Source: a virus. From it: 64,000 nt of DNA. The stretch is from the IMG/VR virus record IMGVR_UViG_3300047552_000910, positions 34,930 through 98,929 of that record; one strand, written 5' to 3'. A program made the translations under genes and the position numbers. Under the pieces are notes generated by a model. It made no database searches. It saw only the letters and a list, made by a program, of their open reading frames with translations, and was not told the origin of the DNA. Of this stretch, positions 34,362 through 41,597 are shown piece by piece. Positions within the stretch are counted from its first letter, which is position 1; every line of letters starts with the position of its first letter.

Positions 34362-34566
34362 TTACAGCAGGACCATTTGAAATAAATGACCTACCTCCCA
34401 TTTTACCTTCAAAGACTTTACCGTTCCATTGAAGGTTTAATCTCACTGCTTTTCCAAGGCTAACTGACAAAAAAGCTTTTTCCTTGAAAGAAAGTAAATC
34501 TGCGAGGACGCGTTTATTGTTGTCCTCGCAGACAACTTCACATGTGTCTGCTACATGCCTTGCCAT
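34339..34566 (-). CDS. small hypothetical protein
   Basis: 75 aa from the ATG at 34566, which shares one base with the stop of the upstream DUF2693-like gene (TGATG). The sequence (LLSFKEKAFLSVSLGKAVRL, WNGKVFEGKMGGRSFIS) suggests a small beta-rich fold. Its end overlaps the start of the DNA ligase gene. No function recognised. Confidence 0.6.
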   Translation of the reverse strand: MARHVADTCEVVCEDNNKRVLADLLSFKEKAFLSVSLGKAVRLNLQWNGKVFEGKMGGRSFISNGPAVIETKSRF

Positions 34567-34829
34567 CAAGAAGCAAATTCAACTTCTTCGATGCGATCCA
34601 TACGGAAGCTACGCCAATCATTAACATCGACATCAAAAACAGTTACCACATCAGCATTGTTATTGGTGATTGGGGCAGGGATTACTTCCGGGTTCGTAGT
34701 ACACTTCATTACCCGAGTAGACCCATTTACCTTCTTAAAAGTAACAGTGACTACACCAGCAACTAGTTGCTTAGTAAGCGTGTTCTTAAAATTCATAAAT
34801 TCTACGTTATTCATCTTTTCAATCTTCAT
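34566..34829 (-). CDS. DUF2693-like SH3-fold small protein
   Basis: 87 aa. The pattern VVTVTFKKVNGSTRVMKCT ... FDVDVNDWRSFRMDRI fits the DUF2693 family of small phage proteins with an SH3-like barrel, of the form KKDGxxRxMxxT...DxxxxxWRSFRxD. A molecular role is not known to me. It is the first gene after the promoter at 34861-34889. Confidence 0.7.
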   Translation of the reverse strand: MKIEKMNNVEFMNFKNTLTKQLVAGVVTVTFKKVNGSTRVMKCTTNPEVIPAPITNNNADVVTVFDVDVNDWRSFRMDRIEEVEFAS

Positions 34830-34860
34830 TTTTAATGCCCTTAGTTAAGTTTAAGTATAT

Positions 34861-34889
34861 ATTTTACTGCGTTTTAGGTTCTGCGTCAA
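34861..34889 (-). promoter_or_regulatory. sigma70-type promoter before the ligase-dut run
   Basis: TTGACG, 17-bp spacer, TAAAAT on the minus strand. The TGA stop of the metallophosphoesterase gene (34886) is embedded in the -35. Confidence 0.7.
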
Positions 34890-35749
34890 ACTTCAATAAT
34901 CATATGTTCGTCCCATCCTGTATTTTCAGATTCAGTATAGTGATCTGATTGATATCCTCGGGGATTACACACAACCTTTGTTGTACCAACATCATATTGA
35001 CATGCGGTATGCATGTGACCATGTGTCCATAGTACAATTTCTGGATAATCGAGTATAAATTCGCTTAATTCGGAACGATACCCTCCATTCATTATCGTTT
35101 GATCCGCATACATCGGCGGAACACTTTTACCGGTCGGTGCGTGATGACCAATTATTACTACTTTTTCTTTATTGGAATCGGCTCTTAATGTGTTAAGTTC
35201 TTTTTTGAAATAGGAAAGTGTGTCTCGATGCCGTATAGCAACATCTTCAGGCGTAACTACACGATAACCAGCTCCGTCGTGCCTGATAAGACGAAAATCA
35301 TTCATCATATTCTTGATGGCATGCATTGTGATAGGATCGTGCTTATTCATGTTAGTCCACAACGTTGCTCCTATAAACGTAACATCGTTTATTTTCACTG
35401 TGTTATTTTCTAAAAAATGAATATTTGGATATTTTGCGTATTCTTCCCTAAGATAATCTAATCCAAGTACCCATTTACCGTTATAAAACTCATGGTTGCC
35501 TGCAATTGCGCAAACAAATTCAAACTCTTCAGAACACTGCTTTAAGAAGCGACGATAATCGCTTGCTCTTTGGTGCTTTGTTGGAACAGAATATGGGGAG
35601 TACAAGTTTTCACCGTTCGGATCAGAATCATGCAACTCTTGTGAGAGCATGATATCACCGGATAGAATTAATCCGTCGGCTTTTTGCGTATTTCTTATAT
35701 CATAGAAAGAAAATTCTAGATGGACATCTGATACTAATGATAATTTCAT
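34886..35749 (-). CDS. calcineurin-like metallophosphoesterase
   Basis: 287 aa. The metal-binding motifs appear in order: SDVHLEF (DxH), LSGDIM (GD), AGNHEFY (GNHE), GHHAP and THGHMH. It cleaves phosphate mono- or diesters with two metal ions, but the substrate is unknown; DNA, RNA or small nucleotides are all possible. A second, smaller enzyme of the same superfamily is at 38038-38571. No clear promoter lies directly upstream, so it may be read from the transcript of 36482. Confidence 0.88.
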   Translation of the reverse strand: MKLSLVSDVHLEFSFYDIRNTQKADGLILSGDIMLSQELHDSDPNGENLYSPYSVPTKHQRASDYRRFLKQCSEEFEFVCAIAGNHEFYNGKWVLGLDYLREEYAKYPNIHFLENNTVKINDVTFIGATLWTNMNKHDPITMHAIKNMMNDFRLIRHDGAGYRVVTPEDVAIRHRDTLSYFKKELNTLRADSNKEKVVIIGHHAPTGKSVPPMYADQTIMNGGYRSELSEFILDYPEIVLWTHGHMHTACQYDVGTTKVVCNPRGYQSDHYTESENTGWDEHMIIEV

Positions 35750-35780
35750 TGGATTTTTTTACTAAAAAGTTAATGTAAAA

Positions 35781-36482
35781 CTATTGTACGGCTTTAACGT
35801 AGTTAAGTCTAGCAGACGGAACTTTAAAAAGCCAATGTGTGGAGTAATCTTTAATATTCGCTCGAACAACCACACAATTACCAACAACAAATTTATGTTT
35901 AGAGGACCACGTGGCTAAAAAGGAATTATCGATAATAGCAGTAACATTCCACCCGTCGTATGTCGTTGCTTTACTAACATCTAGAATGTCACAGTCTCTA
36001 TCGAAAATAGTAGACCCAACAGTACCTAAGTTTTTAGGATCAAATTCGGCAGCTAATTTCTTAATTCGAGATTCTGCTTTAGCTCTATTGTATGATGTGG
36101 GTAAACAAGCAATAAATGCCATATCGTTCGCTTTAACTGTGTCGCCTTCAAGAATCTTAAACAACTTAGTTTGGAATTCGTTTGTTCCGATAATTGCCGC
36201 AAAAATTAACCTACGAAAATAGTTTTTAATCTCCGTAGCAAATTCTACATCTTCCGGAAGAAGTTCTATCGGTGCCGGAGTAAACTCATCCGGGTTGTTA
36301 TACGGATTGAGTGTTGCTATGATAATTGACTTGTTATTGTATATCCAGCCGCGTTGAGTATTGCCTTCATAGGCAGGTTCCATTTGTTTAATATAACCGC
36401 CGTTGTGGCGATATGCTGCACAAGATGCAACTACTGCGTCTTCTACTCGAAATGAGGTTGCTGGTTCCTTATACATAGTCAT
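35781..36482 (-). CDS. conserved phage protein of unknown function
   Basis: 233 aa. Alpha/beta composition with [20 protein letters not shown] and [20 protein letters not shown], the latter beta-rich near the C-terminus. It overlaps the IF-1 stop as ATGA and so is coupled to it. An ATG two codons later is an alternative start. No enzyme motif seen. Coupling to IF-1 could mean a translation- or RNA-related role, but this is only position. Confidence 0.62.
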   Translation of the reverse strand: MTMYKEPATSFRVEDAVVASCAAYRHNGGYIKQMEPAYEGNTQRGWIYNNKSIIIATLNPYNNPDEFTPAPIELLPEDVEFATEIKNYFRRLIFAAIIGTNEFQTKLFKILEGDTVKANDMAFIACLPTSYNRAKAESRIKKLAAEFDPKNLGTVGSTIFDRDCDILDVSKATTYDGWNVTAIIDNSFLATWSSKHKFVVGNCVVVRANIKDYSTHWLFKVPSARLNYVKAVQ

Positions 36483-36706
36483 AGTCTGTATACAATTCTG
36501 CCTCGAGTTATATCATAAGCAGATACTTCTATCTTTACAGTATCGCCCATAATTATTCTAATTTTATTTTGTTTAAGTCTGCCAGAAATATAGCAAAGTA
36601 GTAAATGGTCAATGTTATCTACTTTTACCTTAAACATACTGCCTGGAAGTGCGTCTGCTATAACGCCTTCTAATTCTATAATATCGTCTCTGCTCGATGG
36701 TGTCAT
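36479..36706 (-). CDS. infA: translation initiation factor IF-1
   Basis: 75 aa against 72 in bacteria, and it aligns over the whole length: [20 protein letters not shown], then a variable loop, [20 protein letters not shown] and [15 protein letters not shown]. This is the S1-type OB fold that binds the ribosomal A site with IF-2 and IF-3 during initiation. A phage copy could change start-site choice or keep initiation going when host factors are limiting. A late-type box lies at 36739-36746. It is inserted in the 3' part of the frame of a signal-peptide protein. Confidence 0.93.
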   Translation of the reverse strand: MTPSSRDDIIELEGVIADALPGSMFKVKVDNIDHLLLCYISGRLKQNKIRIIMGDTVKIEVSAYDITRGRIVYRL

Positions 36707-36983
36707 TATTAGTTTTCTTACTTACTAAAATGGTACAGGTATTTACCTCCGGGCTAAGAGACCAAAAAGCACAGCCAGCCACGGTATATTTATACTTGCC
36801 GAATCCTGCTTTTTGACTGTACTTATTGCATTCAGTATCAATATTGCCCTCTACCGTAATCACCGTAATTGTAGTGGTCATAGTAGTAATAGGCAACGTC
36901 CAAAGCTCGGTTGGAGACTTTTCTAGTCTAGCAGAAACAGTAAACGAAGACGCAAGCAATGCAGTTAGAAGTAGTTTACGCAT
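36630..36983 (-). pseudogene. exported Cys-containing protein, 3'-truncated
   Basis: 117 aa. Signal peptide MRKLLLTALLASSFTVSA, then a short domain (GNIDTECNKYSQKAGFGKYK, VAGCAFWSLSPEVNTCTILV). Related phage proteins continue, to my recollection, with a zinc-protease-like GHExxHC segment. Here the frame instead runs into low-quality basic sequence ([20 protein letters not shown]) that overlaps IF-1 by 77 bp and stops. It was probably cut when the IF-1 region was joined. A functional short form cannot be excluded. Confidence 0.55.
36739..36746 (-). promoter_or_regulatory. late-promoter-like box before infA
   Basis: GGAGGTAAATACC on the minus strand keeps the GGTAAATAC core of the late motif, 33 bases before the IF-1 ATG. 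It lies inside the end of the truncated upstream gene. GGAGG could also serve as a ribosome site, but it is too far from any start. Confidence 0.5.
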
Positions 36984-36990
36984 GGCAATC

Positions 36991-37452
36991 TCAGATGATA
37001 ATAATTTCGTTAAATCCTTCATCGAGCGAAGGGACTGTAAATTGGTTAATCATTTGTTTTAGAACAAATCCAGGAATATGCTTCCCAGGACGAGTTCGTA
37101 ATCTTCTAGAAAGTTCTTCGTCCGGCGGTGTAAAAAATACTACAGCAATTGTATAGTAATCGTCTAATAATCTTAATTTTTTCGCTCGTGCTTTTCTCGA
37201 AGTGGACGTTTGGTCCCAGATAATATTTTTATTATTATCCGTAGCATTTTTCAACGCACGAAACATTAATCTGATTGCACGATGTATCACTGAATCAAAG
37301 ATTTCAGAATAAGTAGTATTCAATCTACGAGCAAATTTTTCAACATAATTGTCAGTTGAAATAATTTTATAATCTGATAATGTTGGTTGTTTAGCGATCC
37401 AAGTACTTTTGCCGGATCCAGGTACACCTACTAAAATATATGCAGTCTTCAT
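36991..37452 (-). CDS. P-loop kinase, polynucleotide kinase-like
   Basis: 153 aa from the ATG at 37452; a start 12 codons upstream is also possible. Walker A is LVGVPGSGKST (about 7-17). STDNYVEKFA and IIWDQTSTSRKARAKKL fit the acceptor- and lid-side motifs of the AAA_33 / T4 Pnk kinase group, and RRLRTRPGKHIP supplies lid arginines. It lacks the C-terminal phosphatase domain of T4 Pnk. Likely a 5'-OH RNA/DNA kinase, but a small-molecule kinase is possible. RNA ligase, HD hydrolase and phosphoesterase genes lie directly upstream. Confidence 0.78.
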   Translation of the reverse strand: MKTAYILVGVPGSGKSTWIAKQPTLSDYKIISTDNYVEKFARRLNTTYSEIFDSVIHRAIRLMFRALKNATDNNKNIIWDQTSTSRKARAKKLRLLDDYYTIAVVFFTPPDEELSRRLRTRPGKHIPGFVLKQMINQFTVPSLDEGFNEIIII

Positions 37453-37519
37453 ATCGGAAAATGAGAAACCCGGTGAAATTGTTAACATCTTAATACTTGT
37501 CTAGTTAATTGTTATAGTT

Positions 37520-37548
37520 ATTATAACAAGTTCTGTGGAGTAAATCAA
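37520..37548 (-). promoter_or_regulatory. sigma70-type promoter before the kinase gene
   Basis: TTGATT, 17-bp spacer, TATAAT on the minus strand. The TGA stop of the HD hydrolase gene (37545) is part of the -35. Confidence 0.78.
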
Positions 37549-38048
37549 GCATACAATAGTTGTTTGGCAAATGTATAAAGCGTGATGTTGCCGTCAGCCA
37601 ATACATCCAATAGTAGCTTACTTTCTCCTACATAAACTTTGGCGAAGTCGGGGTCATTTTTTTTAATATCGATTACATTCGAAATAATGTCGGCCAATTT
37701 TACAGTTTTTGCATCAGCCGATGCTCTACTAATGTGTTCTCTGTCGAGCTTTTTCCTGGTAGCACGATTGCCGTCTTCTTTACAAGAAACATCAGTAAGC
37801 CAATACACCAAATCGCCAACAACATCGCCGAATTCATCTCGAATTAGTTCGAGTGTTACTTTGGTATCTTCCACAACATCATGTAAGTATGCAGCAGCTA
37901 CCATTTCGTCTGTGTGATCAACGGATTCTACTAATTGTGCTACCGCAATGGGATGAACCCAATACGGTTGATGCGTATATTTTCTTGTTTGTCCTATTGC
38001 AGAATGTGCTGCAATAGCAAATGCTTTTGCTTTGTCTCTAAGAATCAT
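37545..38048 (-). CDS. HD-domain phosphohydrolase (SpoT/MESH1-like)
   Basis: 167 aa. HSAIGQTRKYTHQPYWVHPI, AAAYLHDVVEDT (the HD pair) and KLADIISNV match the hydrolase domain of RelA/SpoT enzymes and the stand-alone MESH1 form, which removes the 3' pyrophosphate of (p)ppGpp or dephosphorylates NADPH. It may blunt the stringent response during infection. Alternatively, its place between a kinase and a phosphoesterase could mean a role in RNA end repair. It overlaps the upstream gene by 11 bp. Confidence 0.82.
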   Translation of the reverse strand: MILRDKAKAFAIAAHSAIGQTRKYTHQPYWVHPIAVAQLVESVDHTDEMVAAAYLHDVVEDTKVTLELIRDEFGDVVGDLVYWLTDVSCKEDGNRATRKKLDREHISRASADAKTVKLADIISNVIDIKKNDPDFAKVYVGESKLLLDVLADGNITLYTFAKQLLYA

Positions 38049-38571
38049 TGATTGGCCTGCTCATAACTAAATCTAAAACATCATCCAATAATTTAATTTC
38101 TTTTTGGGCATCAATGCCCACATCGCATGCTCGGTATTTTTCTAAGCCGGTAGGTTTACCATGCACATGCCCGTAAAAATGGCAACTGCCGTAATGCATC
38201 CGATTCCATCTAAGAATTGGATAATGGCACATTATGATATTAGCCTTATTATGCTTAATTTCATAATAATTATACACTGCTTCAAATTTTCTATTGAATG
38301 CTTCGTGCTTTATAAGTTTTGCATCATGATTGCCTTGTATTAGGAACTTTTTGCCGTTTAATTTATTTGCTATTGCAGTTGCGGTTTCTACATTAGTAAA
38401 TGCAAAATCGCCGAGATGATAAACAGTATCGGTAGTAGCTACTTTTGAGTTCCAATCTTCGATTAATGCCGTAGTCATCTCTTCAGATGTAGCAAACGGT
38501 CGAGTATCGGGCGAATACTTCAAAATATTCGCATGGAGAAAGTGGGTATCTGCGGTAATCCAAATCTTCAT
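38038..38571 (-). CDS. small calcineurin-like metallophosphoesterase
   Basis: 177 aa. Motifs ADTHFLHANIL, HLGDFAF, IQGNHD, MCHYPILRW and YGHVHGKP form the two-metal centre. Compact enzymes of this kind include phage phosphatases and the 3'-end-healing phosphatase domain of bacterial Pnkp. It lies three bases after the RNA ligase gene on the same transcript, so a role in removing 2',3'-cyclic or 3'-phosphate before ligation is a reasonable guess, not shown. Confidence 0.87.
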   Translation of the reverse strand: MKIWITADTHFLHANILKYSPDTRPFATSEEMTTALIEDWNSKVATTDTVYHLGDFAFTNVETATAIANKLNGKKFLIQGNHDAKLIKHEAFNRKFEAVYNYYEIKHNKANIIMCHYPILRWNRMHYGSCHFYGHVHGKPTGLEKYRACDVGIDAQKEIKLLDDVLDLVMSRPINDS

Positions 38572-38573
38572 TT

Positions 38574-39650
38574 TTAAAAACTCTTATTATAAACACATCT
38601 GAGATTATATGTAGGTAAATAATTCTTTCGCCAAAACTTTACATAATCAACATCGCGTTTATTGTATTCTCCCATAATCAATCCAAAAAGAATGTGGTCT
38701 TTATACATCAACGCAACATCTTTAGCGGACATTGCTTTACTAACACAATCTTGTGCTATCTGTTCTGCTTGCTCTCGCAATGCCGACAGTTCAGACACAA
38801 CTTGATGCTCGATTCGAAGAACTGGCTCCATATCGAGCCCTTCTTCGGTGATAGAAATCTTAATATCGTCAATTTTTTCGTCTGCTACCAATTCTGCCAC
38901 ATCTCGTTCTCTTAGTTCTGTCTTAAGGCGATGATTTGCCAAATACCAAGCTGTTTTTACTTTAACACGCGACCCGTCTTTTAAAATAAGTACATATCCT
39001 TCAAAGTTTTTCAAATTAGCTTGGTCTGCTAATACATCGGCAAATAGTTTATCAAACTTAACAACAGTGGGCACATTGTATGTTTCAGCCACGTATTCGA
39101 CAACATTCCAGCGTGAATATTCCCCGGTTTCATTATGCCTAATAGCTAACAAAGTAAACGGGTTAGCATTATCATAATGTAAAACAATAGGGAACTCGTC
39201 GCAAGTAAATTCAAAAATAGGTGTTTGATTTAAGCTACAGCAAATCTTGCAAAATTCTTTAATATTATCAGGAATACGAGCATTTGCTAAGTTAGCAACA
39301 TCGCTAAAGAAGCTTTTCTTAGTCTTGAATACAATTTCGTCACCGATTAGTACAGGAGTAGCAAGCGACCCGTCTCGTTTTTCAAACACCTCTACAACAT
39401 TGTCTTTTACATTGTGTAAAAGGTTTTTTTCATTTTCTCCGAGAGAAAAGAATTTCTCAAACGGACGAGAAACACAGATTCCAGCAGAGTTGAACGTAAT
39501 ACCTCGGCATTCTGTTGCAAGAGGTAATTTCCAAAGTTCGGTGTCTGCAATCATATAAGACACAATAGTAAATAATTGTTCATTTACTATTTCTTCTTTA
39601 AATTTAATTCTTTTATCGTTACGGAGATGGATAAGTTCAGAAATATGCAT
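38574..39650 (-). CDS. rnlA: RNA ligase (T4 RnlA family)
   Basis: 358 aa (T4 Rnl1 374). TECRGITF and RPFEKFFSLGEN lead to motif I VFEKRDGSL with the adenylated Lys K91. Further motifs are FEGYVLILKDG (IV) and VKVKTAWYLANH (V), followed by a helical C-terminal domain of the Rnl1 type. It joins 5'-phosphate and 3'-OH RNA ends. In T4 it repairs tRNA cut by host anticodon nucleases. It is the first gene after a consensus promoter at 39683, together with the phosphoesterase and HD hydrolase. Confidence 0.92.
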   Translation of the reverse strand: MHISELIHLRNDKRIKFKEEIVNEQLFTIVSYMIADTELWKLPLATECRGITFNSAGICVSRPFEKFFSLGENEKNLLHNVKDNVVEVFEKRDGSLATPVLIGDEIVFKTKKSFFSDVANLANARIPDNIKEFCKICCSLNQTPIFEFTCDEFPIVLHYDNANPFTLLAIRHNETGEYSRWNVVEYVAETYNVPTVVKFDKLFADVLADQANLKNFEGYVLILKDGSRVKVKTAWYLANHRLKTELRERDVAELVADEKIDDIKISITEEGLDMEPVLRIEHQVVSELSALREQAEQIAQDCVSKAMSAKDVALMYKDHILFGLIMGEYNKRDVDYVKFWRKNYLPTYNLRCVYNKSF

Positions 39651-39673
39651 ATTAAAAAGTCTCTAAGTGAGCG

Positions 39674-39871
39674 TTAGTCCGTATTATACAGTATATTTTG
39701 TGAGTTGTCAACTTTCTCCACCCAAGTTGGGCAATATTCGCCATTATATCGATATACATTATGTTGCTCGATCCAAAGCCACTCTGGAACTTTATTTACC
39801 TGGGAGAATAACCAATCGCACGACGAATGTTGACCATTAAAGAACTTGCAAGACTTGCAGTTTTTTTTCAT
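39674..39871 (-). CDS. small Cys-rich protein, possible zinc binder
   Basis: 65 aa. NCKSCKFF and SSCDW at the N-terminus and EYCPTW later give four or five Cys in a pattern that could bind one zinc ion. The gene starts directly after the stop of the small membrane protein gene. Its end contains the promoter at 39683-39711. Function unknown. Confidence 0.6.
   Translation of the reverse strand: MKKNCKSCKFFNGQHSSCDWLFSQVNKVPEWLWIEQHNVYRYNGEYCPTWVEKVDNSQNILYNTD
39683..39711 (-). promoter_or_regulatory. perfect consensus sigma70 promoter before rnlA
   Basis: TTGACA, 17-bp spacer, TATAAT on the minus strand, inside the end of the Cys-rich gene. The start point should be near 39676, leaving a leader of about 25 bases before the ATG at 39650. 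Confidence 0.88.
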
Positions 39872-40042
39872 TCAGCTTTTCATGAAATTAACGTAAGTCA
39901 TACTAGTTATCATGTCAAACAGCAACGATAATAGAACACTAATTAAAACAACTGTACCTATTAGTAAAAACGTCGCCGTAAAAATTATTATTTTTATAGG
40001 CAGAAGCATTGAAAAAACAACAAGTTGAAACATAGACATGTT
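39872..40042 (-). CDS. small membrane protein
   Basis: 56 aa from the ATG at 40042 (MSMFQLVVFS). Almost the whole length is hydrophobic (LLPIKIIIFTATFLLIGTVV, LISVLLSLLFDMI), suggesting two short membrane helices. A longer reading upstream crosses the late promoter box at 40067 and is rejected. It is the last leftward gene before the rightward fibre block. Confidence 0.55.
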   Translation of the reverse strand, partial: NMSMFQLVVFSMLLPIKIIIFTATFLLIGTVVLISVLLSLLFDMITSMTYVNFMKS

Positions 40043-40066
40043 TTTGATCCTTTTGTGAAGTATAAA

Positions 40067-40074
40067 GTATTTAC
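40067..40074 (-). promoter_or_regulatory. late-promoter-like box (leftward)
   Basis: TGCTGGTAAATACTTT on the minus strand keeps GGTAAATACT of the late consensus. It lies 25 bases before the ATG at 40042 and is divergent from the rightward box at 40116. Confidence 0.55.
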
Positions 40075-40115
40075 CAGCAAATAATTTCTGTATTTTTAAT
40101 ATTCGCTCCAAAATA

Positions 40116-40123
40116 GGTAAATA
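40116..40123 (+). promoter_or_regulatory. late-promoter-like box directly before the fibre block
   Basis: AATAGGTAAATAATT on the plus strand, with only five bases between the box and the ATG at 40129. If read as a T4-type box, the transcript would begin at or next to the start codon. AGGT could instead act as a ribosome site. Confidence 0.5.
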
Positions 40124-40128
40124 ATTAC

Positions 40129-40467
40129 ATGGCGAGCACATTTCAATTTAAACGAGGCGATACATTTTCACTTGTTTTCGAAATAAAAACAAATGACGGC
40201 GGCGTTGTTGACTTGAACGATTATACTGCACGATTACAACTCAAGCCTGGTAATAAGAATAATATTGTATTGACTGCATTATCTGAAAATAACGATTTAA
40301 TAATAATTGGAGATTCAGGGTTTGTATATTTAGATGTAGATTACAACAAGACTGAACACATACCTCCAGGACTATATCGTGCAGACTTAGAACTTACTTC
40401 AGTGGAAGGTATCAGAACGTCTACGGAAACGTTCATGATACGAATAGTAGAAGATATAACAGTATGA
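40129..40467 (+). CDS. small beta-rich tail protein (paralogue of 45867-46205)
   Basis: 112 aa. FQFKRGDTFSLVFEIK, DLNDYTARLQLKPG, VYLDVDYNKTEHIPPGLYRA, DLEL and a final FMIRIVEDITV line up throughout with the protein at 45867. The fold is probably an all-beta sandwich of the kind used as baseplate or fibre adaptor (BppU-like N-domains have a similar RGD.F.L pattern). It is the first rightward gene, ahead of a collagen-like fibre gene. Confidence 0.72.
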   Translation: MASTFQFKRGDTFSLVFEIKTNDGGVVDLNDYTARLQLKPGNKNNIVLTALSENNDLIIIGDSGFVYLDVDYNKTEHIPPGLYRADLELTSVEGIRTSTETFMIRIVEDITV

Positions 40468-40512
40468 ATATGCCAAATAACATTATTTGTAGACATATTT
40501 TGGTAATATAAT

Positions 40513-41595
40513 ATGAGTAAACTTTCATCACTTTTTCCTGTAACAATAAAACAAGATACTGATAGTAATATTTTAGCAGTAACGACGACTAAACCTGTTG
40601 CTATTTTACAAGGAATACAAGGAATACAAGGCATTGGTGCGTCTGGCATACAAGGGTTGCAAGGTCTCCAGGGAATTGGGTCTCCTGGCGTACAAGGTAT
40701 ACAAGGGTTGCAAGGCGCAGGAGTTAACCTTAGTAGTTTATATCAAGATCAGAATAATTCGATTTATATTGGTTCGACCACCAATGCTGTTACTGTAGAC
40801 ACTACTGGATCTGTTGAACTTATTGGTTCGGCTATTGTGTGGGAGCGTATTCGCGCTCGATTAATTACTTCTCCGAATTCTCCGTTAACTGAAAAATATG
40901 AACTAGCTAATTCAACATTTGGATTATACTTGCATTCGTTTGATGCAGGATCTACTAATGAATTAATTTTTGATTTACAACTTCCAACAACATGGCAACC
41001 AGGCAGTACAATTTATCCGTATATTCACTGGTCACCAAAAACAAGTGGCGTTGCAGATACGTTGATTGGTTGGAGTATGGAATATAGTAAAGCAGGGCCA
41101 GGTACTGTTTTCCCTTCACCCACCACTATAGTTGCTGATAATATAAAAATTGGAAATATTACCCAACAAAATTCTCATATAGTATCATCTTTTGATAGTA
41201 TTACAATGACCGGTGAAACGGCAGATACTTTATTAGTTGGTAAAATATACAGAAGTGCAGGGGATACTGCATTAATCACGGGCGGAGTTTTATCGATTGA
41301 TTTTGATATTGCTATTTCAAAACTAGGAAATGCTGCTCGATTAATAAACCAAGTTGCTCCAATAGATCAGGTGTTTAGTAACGGCATATGGAATGATGTT
41401 GGCACATGGGATGATACTGCTTTATGGTACGACGGCGGAGTGAATATTCTTGCTACAGGTGTTTGGAATGATACCGGTATTTGGTCCGACGCGGCGTTGT
41501 GGAGTGATGGCACAGGGTCTTCGATTTTTGATTCTGGAGCATGGAGCGATACAACAGCATGGCTTGATGAAACTAATTGGAATGACGGAGCATAA
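40513..41595 (+). CDS. tail fibre protein with short collagen-like stalk and Trp/Asp repeats
   Basis: 360 aa. The N-terminal 30 residues lead to a short Gly-x-y stalk (about 31-72: [20 protein letters not shown]). A beta-rich domain (about 75-275) follows. The last 75 residues hold tandem Trp/Asp repeats (GVWNDTGIWSDAALWSDG and GAWSDTTAWLDETNWNDGA), which look like a compact ligand- or sugar-binding end. The next gene begins three bases after the stop. Confidence 0.8.
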   Translation: MSKLSSLFPVTIKQDTDSNILAVTTTKPVAILQGIQGIQGIGASGIQGLQGLQGIGSPGVQGIQGLQGAGVNLSSLYQDQNNSIYIGSTTNAVTVDTTGSVELIGSAIVWERIRARLITSPNSPLTEKYELANSTFGLYLHSFDAGSTNELIFDLQLPTTWQPGSTIYPYIHWSPKTSGVADTLIGWSMEYSKAGPGTVFPSPTTIVADNIKIGNITQQNSHIVSSFDSITMTGETADTLLVGKIYRSAGDTALITGGVLSIDFDIAISKLGNAARLINQVAPIDQVFSNGIWNDVGTWDDTALWYDGGVNILATGVWNDTGIWSDAALWSDGTGSSIFDSGAWSDTTAWLDETNWNDGA

Positions 41596-41597
41596 GA

